Shown here one piece after another: positions 18,395-28,366 of a DNA stretch of 35,999 nucleotides; position 1 is the stretch's first letter; each line of letters starts with the position of its first letter. This stretch comes from Irineochytrium annulatum. Taxonomy: Eukaryota > Chytridiomycota > Chytridiomycetes > Chytridiales > Chytridiaceae. The stretch lies in assembly GCA_027600665.1 (NCBI GenBank), contig JADGJL010000161.1, forward strand, positions 1-35,999. Direction: 5' to 3'. The notes below the pieces were generated by a model, which made no database searches, was not told where the DNA came from, and saw only the letters and a list, made by a program, of their open reading frames with translations. The translations under genes were made by a program, and so were the position numbers.

Positions 18395-20349
18395 ATGTCT
18401 GGCGCCGCAACACCGGAGGCTCGCCGGATCCGTGACCGCGAGGAAGAGGCGGGTCCCAGGCCTAGAAGCGCGTTCAGCATCCGTAGCTGGCTTGGGGTGG
18501 AGCGAGCAGCGAGTGTGAAAGCCACGAGGGAACCGTCGTCGTCAAGACGCACAACAACAGAGAGATCTTTCACGCTGAGTCATCGCCCCCGCTCTCCACA
18601 ACTCGTAGTGAACGGCAGTGCCAGCCTCAGCCGAGTTGATCGGAGTCCACACATGGTCGCTTCTCGCCAACTGGAGAACGAGCTGGAGGACGCCCTGAAA
18701 GACTGTGTTTCCGACTCCGTCGTCGATAAAAGCTTATTGTACCAATCCTGTGTTAAGGCGGAGGATGTTGTGGATCCCAGTGCCTTCGCGCCATCCCCGA
18801 GCTCGTTAGTTCTCATGCAAGCTATGGAAGGCGACGAGGAGGATGAGTTTGATCACCTTTGCGCTGTGTTTGTCGTAAGTGTAACTTCCTTGTATGCATT
18901 CTCGTATCGCGACTTACGTTCACGAGGTAGGCTCGTTTCGACACATTAAGGGGGAACATGATCGAGTATCAGTATCCACTGGACGTCGACCTGTCCGGAG
19001 TTGAGTACCAATCGCTGCCGTCGGGTTCCCACGCGGTCACCTCGGACTTGATATACTTTCGGAAGAAATCCAAGTACGGGCTGTGCGCTTTTCAGCGTCA
19101 TGTCTTAACGTCGCGGGATGCCGAGATGAGGAAAGAGCGGGGTGCGCGTATCCGCTCAGTCGGCGTTTTATCAAACTCATATACTGGGCTACATCGACAT
19201 CTACCCTTTCTTCGAAGCATGGCAAACAATTTCTCAGTCAATCTCGGGGAATATGACGACCTTAAAAATTACTTTGAAACAGCGGGCCGGGAACCACTTA
19301 TGAATGTGCATCTTGTGGAGTCCATGGGACTGCCGCATTTGCAGGTGAGGTAAAGGAGATGAGCAATGTTTAATGCGTCTTCCAGGCGGATCATCCAGTG
19401 AAAAGCTTTCCGAACTTCGTCAGTGTGTTTGGTCGGAATGTTTTCGCCCTGTGGAAGTACGTTTTGCTTCAAAAACGCGTTCTCTTTTACGGGGTGCCAC
19501 CAGTAAAAGTCCTCTGCGACGACAGTATGTTGGCTCTTGTGATGCTTGCCTAAATGTTAGTCTTTTGTATGCAGCTTCTATGTTCTGACAATGGCAACTG
19601 CCACAACGGACACGCTGTCAGCTTTCAACCCCTTTTCTTTGTGAACGTGGTTGACATAGCGGAATTGGAGCAGCTTAAAACCTACACAGCATGTAGTCTT
19701 TCTACGTAGTAGCGCGGCACTAATTTGTTTTTAGGTACGACGGAGCTGATTTTTTTCAGCAAGCCTCAGCTCTGGGATTTGTATGTCAGTCACTTAGATG
19801 CTACCGCGCAGTTGGTGGTTTCGGAGTTTAGGGCGACAGCGCCTACCGAAAACCCATCACGGAAGTTTACGGTGAATGAGAACGATACTCGTCGCTTTCA
19901 GGACCTCCAAAACATTCTCGACCGAACAATCGACATTAACGTGGATCCATCAAAGTCCGCAGGAGCTATCGGTGCCTTTTCACCTGAAATGCAGCAGTCG
20001 GCGACCGTCAACACCGCAGTTCAGTTAATACAGTGTGTAATTTTCTTTTAATATTTTATCCTTGAAGCTAAATGGATGCATGCTTAGGTATTTTTCCAGC
20101 CTGAACTCTCATCTTTTCTCTACCTTGCAAGAGATTGCAAACTCGGCCGACCCGGTTCTTCGCCCGTGCCGCCTTCGGAATATGCTACAACTTCATCCCC
20201 AGTCGGATATTGCCTTCATTAGAGAGCTCGTGCAGCTCCACAATATCAAAGTAGAGCTAGACTTTAAAGGAGGCAAACGTTGGAGCACTGTTAACTGGAA
20301 ATCGCAGAAGCTCACATGCGACTGCTGTCCTGCGCCAAAGAATGGATAG
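18395..20349 (+). CDS. DENND11: DENN domain protein, DENND11 (LCHN) type
   Basis: DENN proteins act on Rab GTPases in membrane traffic; LCHN/DENND11 belongs to the Avl9-related subgroup. The six-exon model is 18395-18874, 18931-19344, 19386-19524, 19561-19692, 19735-20032 and 20100-20349. All joins are GT-AG, in phase, and total 571 codons. The introns are 56, 41, 36, 42 and 67 nt. The first about 130 residues are Ser/Arg-rich and probably disordered. The family core begins at DHLCAVFV-ARFDTLRGNMIE and runs through YQYPLDVDLSGVEYQSLPSG, KERGARIRSVGVLS, LHRHLPFLRSM, then the block ending VNVVDIAELEQLKTYTACTT. An upstream in-frame ATG at 18329 would add 22 residues. It converges on exportin-7. 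Confidence 0.9.
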
Positions 20350-20681
20350 TGGAGAGATGAAGAGCATTGTCGCAACTTGGTGCACAATGATGATCCTCCT
20401 CGGTTAGGCGGCGCCACATTGGTGTGCGGTAATCGAAGCATATCGGCGAACCGCGATTTCGGTTTCTCACCGCCGGACACGTTATATCTCCCGCCGTTTT
20501 TGATGCTGGCGCTAGGCTGTTCCAAGTGGGCGCAGTACCTAAATTCGGCCGAGGACGGCGGAGGGAGAACGATGCTGGGAAATGGGTGGGTGATACGAAA
20601 GTATACGTGCTGCGTGTATTTTGTACCGTGTATTTCTATGTGTAAAGTCTGCAATGATAGCCATGATATTTTGTGAATAGA
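20350..20681. other. Convergent 3' spacer, no gene seen
   Basis: This 332-bp stretch lies between the stop codons of DENND11 and exportin-7. Open frames run across it on both strands (20193-20654 minus, 20377-20676 plus) but neither resembles a protein and both overlap real coding ends. It probably holds the two 3' untranslated regions. Confidence 0.5.
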
Positions 20682-23600
20682 CTATTCGGCTGGTGATATG
20701 AGGATGATACTGTGAGTCATTAGCTCCCTCTGGAAGGAGTGAGAGTGATCAGATACATATGAGTGCCAAGCAAAAAACTACTACCTTAAATTGGGTCACT
20801 TGGTGAGTAAAAAAGTCACGATTCTTCGCTTGGAGATTATCGCCGACCCCGTCCGTGAGTGCATGGAAAGCCTAATTGTCTTAGATCGATTTACGCCGCT
20901 TACGAAACCTTGGTAAGAGCAGGCTGGCGCTCGGGCAATTGACTTTGAACGATCTTTGCAGTATAATATTCAAAGTACTTCACAGTGTCAGTCTTTTAAT
21001 ACCAGACCATGCATAATACCTGTTGATTAAGCAGAATAAGCGGAAGAAGTGGCCGGGTCAACGTCCATTGATTTGTCCGACCCTCAAAGATGACAACATC
21101 GACAACGCGCGAAAGCATAAATTGCAACAATTGTGGATATTCGGATATCCGCTGCACGAGGAAGTGCGGAGGCCGCTTTTCAATAAGTGACTGCTTAAAT
21201 AGAAAGCTTGCGATGAAGTCTATTGCACCACAGGCAGCATTTGTGACTTCGTCGTTCGGATGTCTCACGCCCTCAGCCAACGCCTGTAGAATCGCCGAAA
21301 ACACGTTCGCGTCGATATCTTTCAGCTCGAAGAGTCGATCGGAACAGAAAACATTGAGCAGGTTGAAATAGGCCAAAGAGAGTTTAGGAAATGCCTAATA
21401 TAATATTAGAAGGACCTTTCGAGATGGTGTATAACTGATAAATCGGCGAGTGGAAGGTGCAGAAGTATCTCGAAATATACACATAAAGCATCGTCCAAAG
21501 CCGTGTCGTTGTAGAGCCCAAACACGCCAAAGTTAACGTATTTGCCGGCAAGAGAAAATCTCATTATGTTACTAATCGGAGATCAGAGTCGCGTCTATAA
21601 AAATGAAACCATACAAAAGCAAGAGGAAGCCTTTGTATTTTTCCCATTTTCTGCTTTCATCAATATTTCTTGCCAAGGCGAGCCTCCCTAATTCTAGCTT
21701 AGCACAGCAACATGAACATGAACATACCGTACGCAACCATTACTTTACTTGTTTCTCGGAAGAGTAAGATTCTAGTCGGCTTTGAGACGATTGTACGCAT
21801 GCAAAAGCAGAAATCCCGCCTTACCCTTTTGGCGAAGAGTAGCCAAAATCGAACCTCTGTCAAGAAACAACATTCAGAGACGCGGAGAACAGAGAAAGTC
21901 AAAACCGAGTTCTTGTTGCAGACAAACTCCGAATAAAACCTCAAAATAGAAATGGACACAGCGTTATCGTGGTTCGCCTCCAAGGCTCTCAACATGGTGG
22001 GTATATAGGGATAAAACCAATCGAAAAATGTCACGTAGGCCTTCTTCACACTATCTAGGGCATATACAAAGCCCCGCAAATCCCGGAAAACGCCGTCAAT
22101 CACAGCCGTCGCCTCCAGTTGGCGAAACAACGAAACATCTGAAAGGCGGGACAGTCTGTCTAGCTTTGCGCCGAACGGGGCCAAGAATTCAAATATCTCG
22201 GCGTCTTGGATCTCCTCCGCGGCAAAGAGAATGCGACATAATGCGGTGTAGTACTGCGGAGAGGTTTAAATTTCGTCCAAAAAATTGAATTTACCGTCAT
22301 CCGACGTCGCTTGTTAGCCGGCACATCGAGGAAGGTGAAAAAGTCCGATGTGTGGTACTGTAGCAGCATTTGAGCAGTCTCCGTCTTCCGGAGATGCTTA
22401 ATAGATGCGCTCCTACCCCAAGTCCCACATTAGAGAAAGATTACGGTGTAGAAGGCAATAAAGGAATAACATACCCTCCAGATCCCCCACTAGAAAGATC
22501 AACAAGAAGTTGAATAGTTTTCGTTATAACCGCTTCTTGATTTGCGCAAAACTTTAAGTTTTTGCATCTGCAAACAGTTATTCCGGCGAGGAAAGTAACT
22601 CCTTACATGGTCTGCACCATTACGTTTAGGACCATAAACTGGTCGTTGAGAGCGAAGACCTCGGCCAACCGTTGATAAACCTGATCAAAAACCTTAACAC
22701 CGCGCTTCTAGTTTGACTAAAACCTTCACACCCTGGTGACTTTCAGCTTCGGTACATTTAGTACAAGTCTTCAATATTAAATTACCAAAATAACTCCTTC
22801 GAAACTGCTGAAAGAAATACAAGAATGACAAATCTAAAGACTCCGTCTTTAGATCGTTGTACTGAACATTATCGAGGTAAGTACAAGAAAGTTAATTCTG
22901 AAATTTAAACCTGCCGCAGGTAGCCATTACTGCTTGCTTCAAGTAGCTAAATTTCTGTTAAACCTTACAAAGTGCAATTATAAAAGATAGCAACCTGTAA
23001 GACTTGGCTGGCTAAATCTAATCCTTGGTTAGCGTCGTTTCTGCATAGATTTCCAAACCTCCATCTATTAGGTCATGTTCGTCAACATTCTAGTAAGGAA
23101 AGGGGGTAAATGGTTGAAGGTCCGAAGCTATACAAACCTCGTAAGGAACTCTAGCACCGACCGCCGCACCAATAACATAGACGCACCATGTGAACTTCTC
23201 TATATCAAACATGAGAGCTAGCGCTGTTTATAAATTTCTTACTGTGGATTGATTGAAGGCGCCGTCGAACATCTGCGGAGATAGGCCCCGTCGCCAGATA
23301 TTTCAAATTATCCTGTACCAGTGAGATGCGCGCCAAAACCTCTAAATTACCTGATAGTCGACAGCAAACGAATCAAATACCCCCTTGAGATATTCGCTGA
23401 CTTCAGTGTATTTGACTTTCAATCGTAGCACTGGCGTTAACAACTCGATAAGCGAGGACAAAGCCGGCTCGTCCTCCAGCAATGGCCCTAAATTATTAGT
23501 ACTGCTTCTCGCGGACAGATCACGCACCCTGATCTTCGTCCTCGACGTCGACTGACTCGATGCGCGAGCTTAGGAAAGCCTTCACGACCTGGAAAGTTTG

Positions 23601-25411
23601 AACTTTACGTGACCGAAAACAAAAGAACCTGCAAACCCATCGTTTCAAGAACATCGTAGCTAGCATGGCGAGGGGGTTTTACAATTGATATCACCATTTT
23701 CGACCAAAACGTCAGCAGATACATGACGGTATTGGTCACCCACTGTTAAGTAACTTGTATGAGTTGGGCGCGAGATAATGCCAAACTAACATTCTCCTTC
23801 TGAAACCGCTTTATTGTGAATGCCGTCACTAGCTCAATCCACTCGACAAATTGGGGCTTTTCAATCATTTCCTTCGGATCGTTGACAACCCTTAATCTAA
23901 CTAACATTCTGCCAAACTCTGAAACGGTGATTAATGGAAGTGATTAACAACAACCTATTTTAACCATGACAATTGCTTTCATCCTGCAAGCCCGTCGAGC
24001 GCCTTAGTATCTCTGATGAAGCGCTCAATATCCACGACAGGGGCTTCGCTTTCTCTTCGTCCTTCCAAATAGATCTGCGACATGATATGACCATAGACAG
24101 ACACTCCATAACCTTGATTACAAATTCATTGTCAGTTTGTTGATAGGCGTGTCCGTACCTTGCTTGTCAAAGGCGGCTGCGCCGTGCTGGAAGAATTTTG
24201 GAACATGGAGTAGGCCTCGTAGAGAGACTGTAATGTACTTGGGTCCGCAAAAACAGGTTTCCAGCTTGAGGGAAACTATTTTGCACGTCTGTTAGTTTAA
24301 GATAACAAAGGGAAGGCAATGTCATGAACAAAGAGAGAAGGACTCACGGAAATGCTGCCGAAGTCCTCGGCCGACTCCTCGGGATTCGTTCCCAAAAAGT
24401 CGAAAGAAAGACAATTATAGATTAGGTCGATATCGAGCTCTCTCAGACGTTGTTCCTGTGTGTCTAAGGATGTCATTCAGCCGAGGTTCAAAAAGCACGG
24501 CGGCGTACGTTTGGAAAACCTTATTTGATTGGATAAAAGCTGGCGAAGAACCTCCAGTCCAAGCTGGAACAACTGCAGCAGCTGGGTATCCCTGAAGCTG
24601 ACGGCTTACCACTATGCTAAGTATTTTCACAAGCAATGCTCTTGCAATCCCCACCTGTCTTCCTGTGCCGCGTCATACTCTTCTGAGAGTTGTCCGGGGT
24701 ATTCATCTCGGCTACTAAACATCCAAGTATCTGCATGCCAACCAGACGGTACTCAATTGAGGCCTAAAACGGTAAGAAACCGCAACATCGAGACAGGCGG
24801 CGTGACGAAGTACCCACCTGAAGGAATGTGGAGAGGTCGCTTAACGTGTTTTGAAACTCATTCAAATCGAACCAGCCAAGCTTTGTCACGACGCAGAAAA
24901 TGGAGGCGAGAGAGGCGCATATAGGTGGATCAAGGTCGACGCGGTTTCCAAGGAGGTTCAATATTGAGTTCCCTTGATGTGTATAAGTCTAAATAAACGA
25001 ATCATCATGCAACAAACTCAATTCAAGCTGCTGAGGCAGGGATAAGATCGAAAAATGGCTTTCCACGAGCCTCCTCATATGTGCAGCCGCAAACGTCAAC
25101 GTAAAGACAGACGTTGACCGCTCTAGAAGCATTTGGCAGCTAGCAATGCAGTCGTATGGCGTCATCGGCACCGTTGGGGATGCGTTCGACAAGGAGGAAA
25201 AGGTCGACTCCGAGAACGTCGGGAAGCTGAATGCAAGGACCTGCTCTGCATTGCGCGTTTCCTCCTGCGACCTTGGACTTAACTGTTGTTAATCAGATCA
25301 TCGTGGTTTCGCGTCCGCACTTGTAAAACCGGAAGATGGCTACATAAAGGTGATCAAAGCATGCTCATCGTCGCCCAAACGCCCACCATCTTCGATAACC
25401 GAGAAGTCCAT
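20682..25411 (-). CDS. XPO7: Exportin-7 (RanBP16), a nuclear transport receptor
   Basis: Exportin-7 is an importin-beta superfamily HEAT-repeat receptor that carries proteins across the nuclear pore under Ran control. The N-terminal part gives SQEETRNAEQVLAF, CQMLLERSTSVFTLTFAAAH and VVTKLGWFDLNEFQNTLSD. Near the C-terminus are DLRGFVYALDSVKKAYVTFF, DWFYPYIPTMLRALE, RETSKVMVAYG, TNQWTLTRPLLPLILLNQQ and KNRDFFTHQVTQF, all matching exportin-7 in order. The last exon encodes RELMTHSIILISPAE and stops at 20682. The inferred start is the ATG at 25411 (MDFSVIED). The gene is cut by many short introns; the central part (about 22400-24400) is made of small exons that I did not join one by one. The family is widespread in eukaryotes but absent from common yeasts. 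Confidence 0.93.
25321..25339 (-). other. 19-nt micro-exon in exportin-7
   Basis: Exon 1 (25387-25411, 25 nt) encodes MDFSVIED plus one base. A 47-nt intron (25340-25386, GTGGGC...ATGTAG) leads to this 19-nt exon, CCATCTTCCGGTTTTACAA (AIFRFY). A 49-nt intron (25272-25320) with a CTGATTAAC branch-like site then joins in phase to KSQEETRNAEQVLAF, which aligns with exportin-7. No other combination I tried gives an in-frame ATG. Confidence 0.6.
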
Positions 25412-26190
25412 GATGAAGCGATCTTAAATGATATACATATAAAAAGACGCAAGGACGATCGCCAAAATGAAGATCGCCATTCAAGTTGGAAAAGTGAACA
25501 ACATCACAACATCACGTGAGTTGCAAACTTTTATAGATTGCAACTAAGCGTGCAGAAGCGGTACACTTGTCAGCGAAAGGCCGCGATAGGCAAAGTTGAA
25601 CTTGGCAACGAAAAATGCCGGTTCTTTACACTCATACTACATGGTTTCCTGCCGAGAAGTTTTCTGTTTCGTCTGGGCCCTCCGGACTCGCTTGCCAGAC
25701 ACAGCCGAAAAAGCGCCTATCCAAAGGACCGCTAGTGTGCAATGCTGTAAGTGATCATTATGCTGCACACGCGGTAGGAGCTGTGCCACCTTGAAGGCTT
25801 GTGGTGTCAATATTTGACATGGCGCAATCCACAACCATCTGAACTAAATTTCCGCTATCCATCTATGGAGGTCTTCGCAAGATCCGTGCGTTGTTTAAAC
25901 CGCCTGCTAGTACTTGTTGGGTGCCAACGACCATGACTGCACTCAGCTGGACACAAAACTCAGCTAGATAAAAGTCCTATGATAGAGCACGGGGCCCAAC
26001 GTAGATGAGTCGATCAAAAGCCGCCGTTGTTGTATTCTATACGTTTAGATGGCGGGGTATGTAAAACCCTTTCTAGCTTCCCTCATGGGAAACTGCAAAC
26101 CCTGCTCCCCACTTCCTGATCCCTGCTCCTAAACTCTCCCCCTCACGTAGCGCCCGTACCTCGTAAACGTCGCACGGTTGGCGATTTCGT
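25412..26190. other. Spacer upstream of exportin-7 and 3' of the Ste50-like gene
   Basis: About 780 bp without a supportable gene. A 65-codon frame at 25538-25735 (+) has no family resemblance. The one clear structure is a perfect 15-bp palindrome, TGTCAATATTTGACA, at 25805-25819, which could be a transcription-factor site. The exportin-7 promoter should lie at the left side of this interval. Confidence 0.4.
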
Positions 26191-27333
26191 TCAGTACTCC
26201 ATCGGATTCCGAATATGCTTCAGGACAAATACCGGCGCATCGTCCCCGTCCTTAAGCTCATTATGTAGCGCCAGGGGCCGTTCATCAAAGCTTAGGCAGC
26301 GCTCTAGAAAAATGGTAAACAAAACAACATTGGCAAAGAGGCAGTACCTGAACCGTTAAACTTTATAAATAACGCGTAGTTTTGCCATATCTCAGGTATG
26401 TTGTACTTCTTTAGGACTGCGGGCAATATCTTCGAGCAAGGATCCATTACGGAGACCCTGAACCGTTTGTAAGGCTCGCTCTCACGCTTTAACAATTTAT
26501 CCAGGTATATCTTGATAGTACCGATATTGGGATCGTTTGCTCTCTGGAACATCGTCAACGCGACGGTAAGAAACACACTCCTACTGCGCCATTTGCTGAC
26601 AAAGGAGTTTGGGGAGATGTGAAGTCGGACTGGTCTGATAATGGCTTGGAGCCAATGCTAACTCCAGGTGGCTTCGAGTGCGATAATGACGCATTGCTGC
26701 CCGTGAGTGGCTTTGTTTCCCTACCCCCCCTACTGGAGGCGTCGCCGGACGGGGCATTGACTTTTCTTTGTTGCTCGGATTTTTGTTGAAAGTGCTTGAA
26801 CACTTAGGTAAAAATTGCGCCGGTAGGACCACATTTGAAACATACAAAGAAAATTACCTTATACTCTCTCATTAGACTCCAGACGGGACTCAAGTCAGCC
26901 CGCAGTTGAACGAAGTCAGTTGATAACCGCCCAACCTCCTTCACCAGCGCCTCCAGCTCATCCGCCAGAGCCGAGAGACCCGTCTTGTCCACCCACTTTT
27001 CTAAAACGGCTGATTAGCATACCTCCTGCCTTTGTGGCTCAGCAAACCAGAGAAGGCGCTGTCTGCACCACCGCCATCGTCTGTGCTCAGCTTTTCGGAT
27101 ATGGCTTTGAGGAGGTGCATCCGATGGCCAACCGACGCGATACCCAGCTCCTTGAGCATTTGGTGATCGGCGTGCACGAGAAGGTCGCCGCTGATGTCAT
27201 TCTCTGCGGTAAAAGGTTGGCCAATTCCCGATAAATCGATCTGAACCATACCGATTAAAGCCGTTTCCAGCGTCCCCAGGCCAATGCTCTTCACCCATGA
27301 TCCGACCTCGGCCGCGCTCCAGGAACGGATCAT
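26191..27333 (-). CDS. STE50: Ste50-like MAPK adaptor with SAM and RA domains
   Basis: In yeast, Ste50 links the MAPKKK Ste11 (through SAM-SAM contact) to Cdc42 and the membrane anchor Opy2 (through its Ras-association domain) in mating, filamentation and osmostress pathways. The six-exon model is 27333-27252, 27203-27072, 27000-26858, 26794-26585, 26543-26348 and 26303-26191. It joins in phase to 291 residues; the introns are 48, 71, 63, 41 and 44 nt. SAM: RSWSAAEVGSWVKSIGLG, then ENDISGDLLVHADHQMLKEL and SVGHRMHLLKAI. A short helical segment (WVDKTGLSALADELEALVKE) and a Ser-rich linker follow. RA: GTIKIYLDKLLK, RFRVSVMDPCSKILPAVLKK, YALFIKFNGSERCLSFDERP and a C-terminus HIRNPMEY. An upstream in-frame ATG at 27423 would add 30 residues without a SAM match, so I prefer 27333. 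Yeast Ste50 is slightly longer (346 residues). The symbol rests on domain order. Confidence 0.88.
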
Positions 27334-28366
27334 GCCGGCCTTCCGAGCAGCCGTGATGCCGACGGAAAAAGACGCGCTGCTGAAACAGCGCCATCTTGTC
27401 AAGGCTGCACATCCCAGGCGCATGAAGCTGAACGTCAATACTCAGAGCAAGGGGCTATCGAATATTCAGTTTGTAGCAGGCATTTTTTTTTTTCACAGCT
27501 CCGTTTTTTTTTTTCCACAGCTCCTGCTATCTCCAGCGCGCCATGCTTTAACCTTCACAGCACTCCATCGACGTGGACGATTCCCCACGAGACGAGAATA
27601 TTCCCTACTGTTGATGGCCGCCATGACGTTCCTACTTCACACCATGCTTGTCTTCTCGACAAAGCCCACGTGTGGATTTCGGAACCCTGCCTACCCGGTT
27701 CTAGTCCGCCGTCATCTTGACGACCCATACCCTAGATCTGAAAGAAAAAGTCATTAAAATAGCGACATCGAACTTTTATCGCTGTAAGAGGGATCCACCT
27801 ACGAAGACGTATAGCTATCGCAAATAATCAGCCTGTCCCCCTAGACGGTGCCTCGCGACTATGGAGCGGAACTCCTTGTCCGGCACCGGCACACCGCGGA
27901 CTCTTTCTCGGGCTGCTGTCCCTTTAAAGAAAACCGTCCCTGATCACTAAGATGCTATGCTAATCTCTTGTACCAGGCTCAGTGGGTTGCCTTTCGACAA
28001 AAACAGAAGACGTATGGGCGGCGAGCGTGGCGGGCTGGGAACAAGACCGGTAGCCACATGTCCCACGAGTGCGGATGTATGAGGGCCTTAAGAGGTCGCA
28101 CGTTACGCAATGAGTAGCTGCCAACGATAACGTAGTACTGGTTGGAGCGCGTGCGCTAAAAATGAATGTGCCGTGACGACCCACCGTTGGCCGGAGTGCC
28201 ATCATTTACCTCGGCGAGAAACGAATTACAGCGCACGTCCCATATCCAGGCGGTCGTAGCGGGCTGCGGGGATGGTCGCGAGCACGAGGGCTGCATGGGA
28301 AAGCGAAGTGCAGGCGGGCATCGGTGAGGATTGTGGCGGCTTGATCAATTACGAGTGCCAACCATA
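27334..28366. other. Divergent spacer between the Ste50-like gene and Bre1
   Basis: About 1 kb with no gene I can support. A plus frame at 27284-27757 and a minus frame at 28206-28613 exist but neither resembles a family and both overlap real gene starts. Near 27483-27525 there are two copies in tandem of 11 T followed by CACAGCTCC (the second CCACAGCTCC); on the plus strand each resembles a polypyrimidine tract plus CAG acceptor. Both promoters are expected here. Confidence 0.4.
27483..27525 (+). repeat. Tandem duplicate of T11 + CACAGCTCC
   Basis: Two runs of exactly 11 T are each followed by (C)CACAGCTCC, so the unit of about 21-22 bp is doubled. It lies about 150 bp upstream of the Ste50-like start, where the minus strand shows two poly-A tracts. 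Poly(dA:dT) tracts often exclude nucleosomes at fungal promoters, which is a plausible but unproven role. Confidence 0.6.

Noticed and set aside
19500..19600. Apparent stop within DENND11 after the exon ending VKVLCDD
   Set aside because: A 36-nt intron (19525-19560) restores a frame reading IFCMQLLCSDNG, which fits the family.
20193..20654. 153-codon minus-strand frame
   Set aside because: It overlaps the conserved last exon of DENND11 on the opposite strand and resembles no protein.
21699..21936. 74-codon plus frame with Lys-rich product
   Set aside because: It lies opposite exportin-7 exons (LRETSKVMVAYG region) and is a shadow.
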